Positions 63,805 through 64,000 of a DNA stretch of 64,000 bases are shown here, piece after piece. The position numbers and the translations under genes are program-made. This DNA is from Leuconostoc rapi (GTDB lineage: Bacteria; Bacillota; Bacilli; Lactobacillales; Lactobacillaceae): NCBI RefSeq assembly GCF_016908715.1, contig NZ_JAFBEK010000001.1, positions 372,001 to 436,000 of the forward strand, written 5' to 3'. Under the pieces are notes generated by a model. That model made no database searches. It was not told where the DNA came from and was given only the letters and a program-made list of their open reading frames with translations. The first letter of the stretch is position 1, and each line of letters starts with the position of its first letter.

Positions 63805-64000
63805 ATGGTTAAACAGGAATATAATTATCAATATGAAGAACAGCGTGTTTTTTTCATGATTGATTCTAAGAGTTTTTATGCCAGTGTGGAAAGTGTCGAG
63901 TTTGGTTTGAATCCACTCCAATCAATTTTAGTGGTGATGTCTGAACAGGCTAATACAAATGGTGGTTTGGTGTTAGCTGCGTCACCAATGGCCAAGAAAA
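63805..64000 (+). CDS. Y-family DNA polymerase (UmuC/UvrX-like), N-terminal part
   Basis: 65 codons before the window ends. GAGGTG lies 9 bp before the ATG. FFMIDSKSFYASVESVEFGL is the catalytic N-terminal motif of Y-family translesion polymerases (the Asp is a metal ligand, and SFYASVE is conserved), and MSEQANTNGGLVLAASPMAK is typical of the UmuC/UvrX-type branch of Gram-positives. It would copy damaged DNA at low fidelity. The LexA-like box in its promoter fits SOS induction. The rest of the gene lies outside the window. Confidence 0.9.
   Translation, partial: MVKQEYNYQYEEQRVFFMIDSKSFYASVESVEFGLNPLQSILVVMSEQANTNGGLVLAASPMAKK

Overview
The window looks like chromosomal sequence of a low-GC, heterofermentative lactic acid bacterium, most likely Leuconostoc or a close relative. 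This rests on the gene content: a Firmicutes-type rbgA-rnhB cluster, 6-phosphogluconate dehydrogenase, pyruvate oxidase, cyclopropane fatty acid synthase, a water-forming NADH oxidase, a type 2 galT, and many CcpA-type cre sites. I found no insertion sequence, prophage, CRISPR array, rRNA or tRNA. The window starts inside a peptidase T gene and ends inside a Y-family DNA polymerase gene.

Region 1 (1-17 kb). An operon runs ypmR-like, ypmS-like, yozE-like, rbgA, rnhB. A divergent FLP-type redox regulator and NADH oxidase share a perfect FNR-type box. An esterase, cfa, gnd (with a perfect cre) and a mepB-family gene (behind a LexA-like promoter) follow. A P-type ATPase sits behind a yybP-ykoY manganese riboswitch. 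A stress-like cluster of very small membrane and charged proteins, including a tandem pair of GlsB/YeaQ proteins, ends with an aldo/keto reductase.

Region 2 (17-29 kb). A minus-strand pair encodes arabinose-5-phosphate isomerase and a metal-type Kdo-8-phosphate synthase, which is unexpected in a Gram-positive organism. Then come a stress-type SDR, a flavin/PNPOx-like protein, an aminotransferase, a photolyase, a methionine-type T-box controlling an SDR and an orphan MetQ-like protein, and a heme-efflux-like hrtRBA operon behind a 42-bp palindrome.

Region 3 (28.6-38 kb) is a complete lactose/galactose locus: galR, galT, galK, a GPH permease, single-chain lacZ and galM. Two cre-overlapped promoters with identical hexamers drive it.

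Region 4 (38-51.6 kb) is accessory in character. It holds an FMN reductase, an iron-type alcohol dehydrogenase with a MerR-style promoter nearby, a TetR/MFS drug-efflux pair, an anion-transporter-like protein, a histidine phosphatase, acetyltransferases, and a GntR-controlled phospho-beta-glucosidase/PTS operon without IIA. It also contains two gene wrecks: an SDR with an internal deletion, and a deletion scar joining the remains of a tetR and an MMPL gene.

Region 5 (51.8-64 kb). An OhrR-like one-cysteine MarR operon with two oxidoreductases is followed by a TPP riboswitch operon for pyrimidine salvage (YlmB-like plus TenA). A LacI-controlled sugar-oxidoreductase locus comes next, then lrgAB beside pyruvate oxidase, each with its own cre. 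The recurring theme is carbon and redox control: nine cre or cre-like sites, one FNR box, two cysteine-based sensors and several metabolite-sensing leader RNAs.
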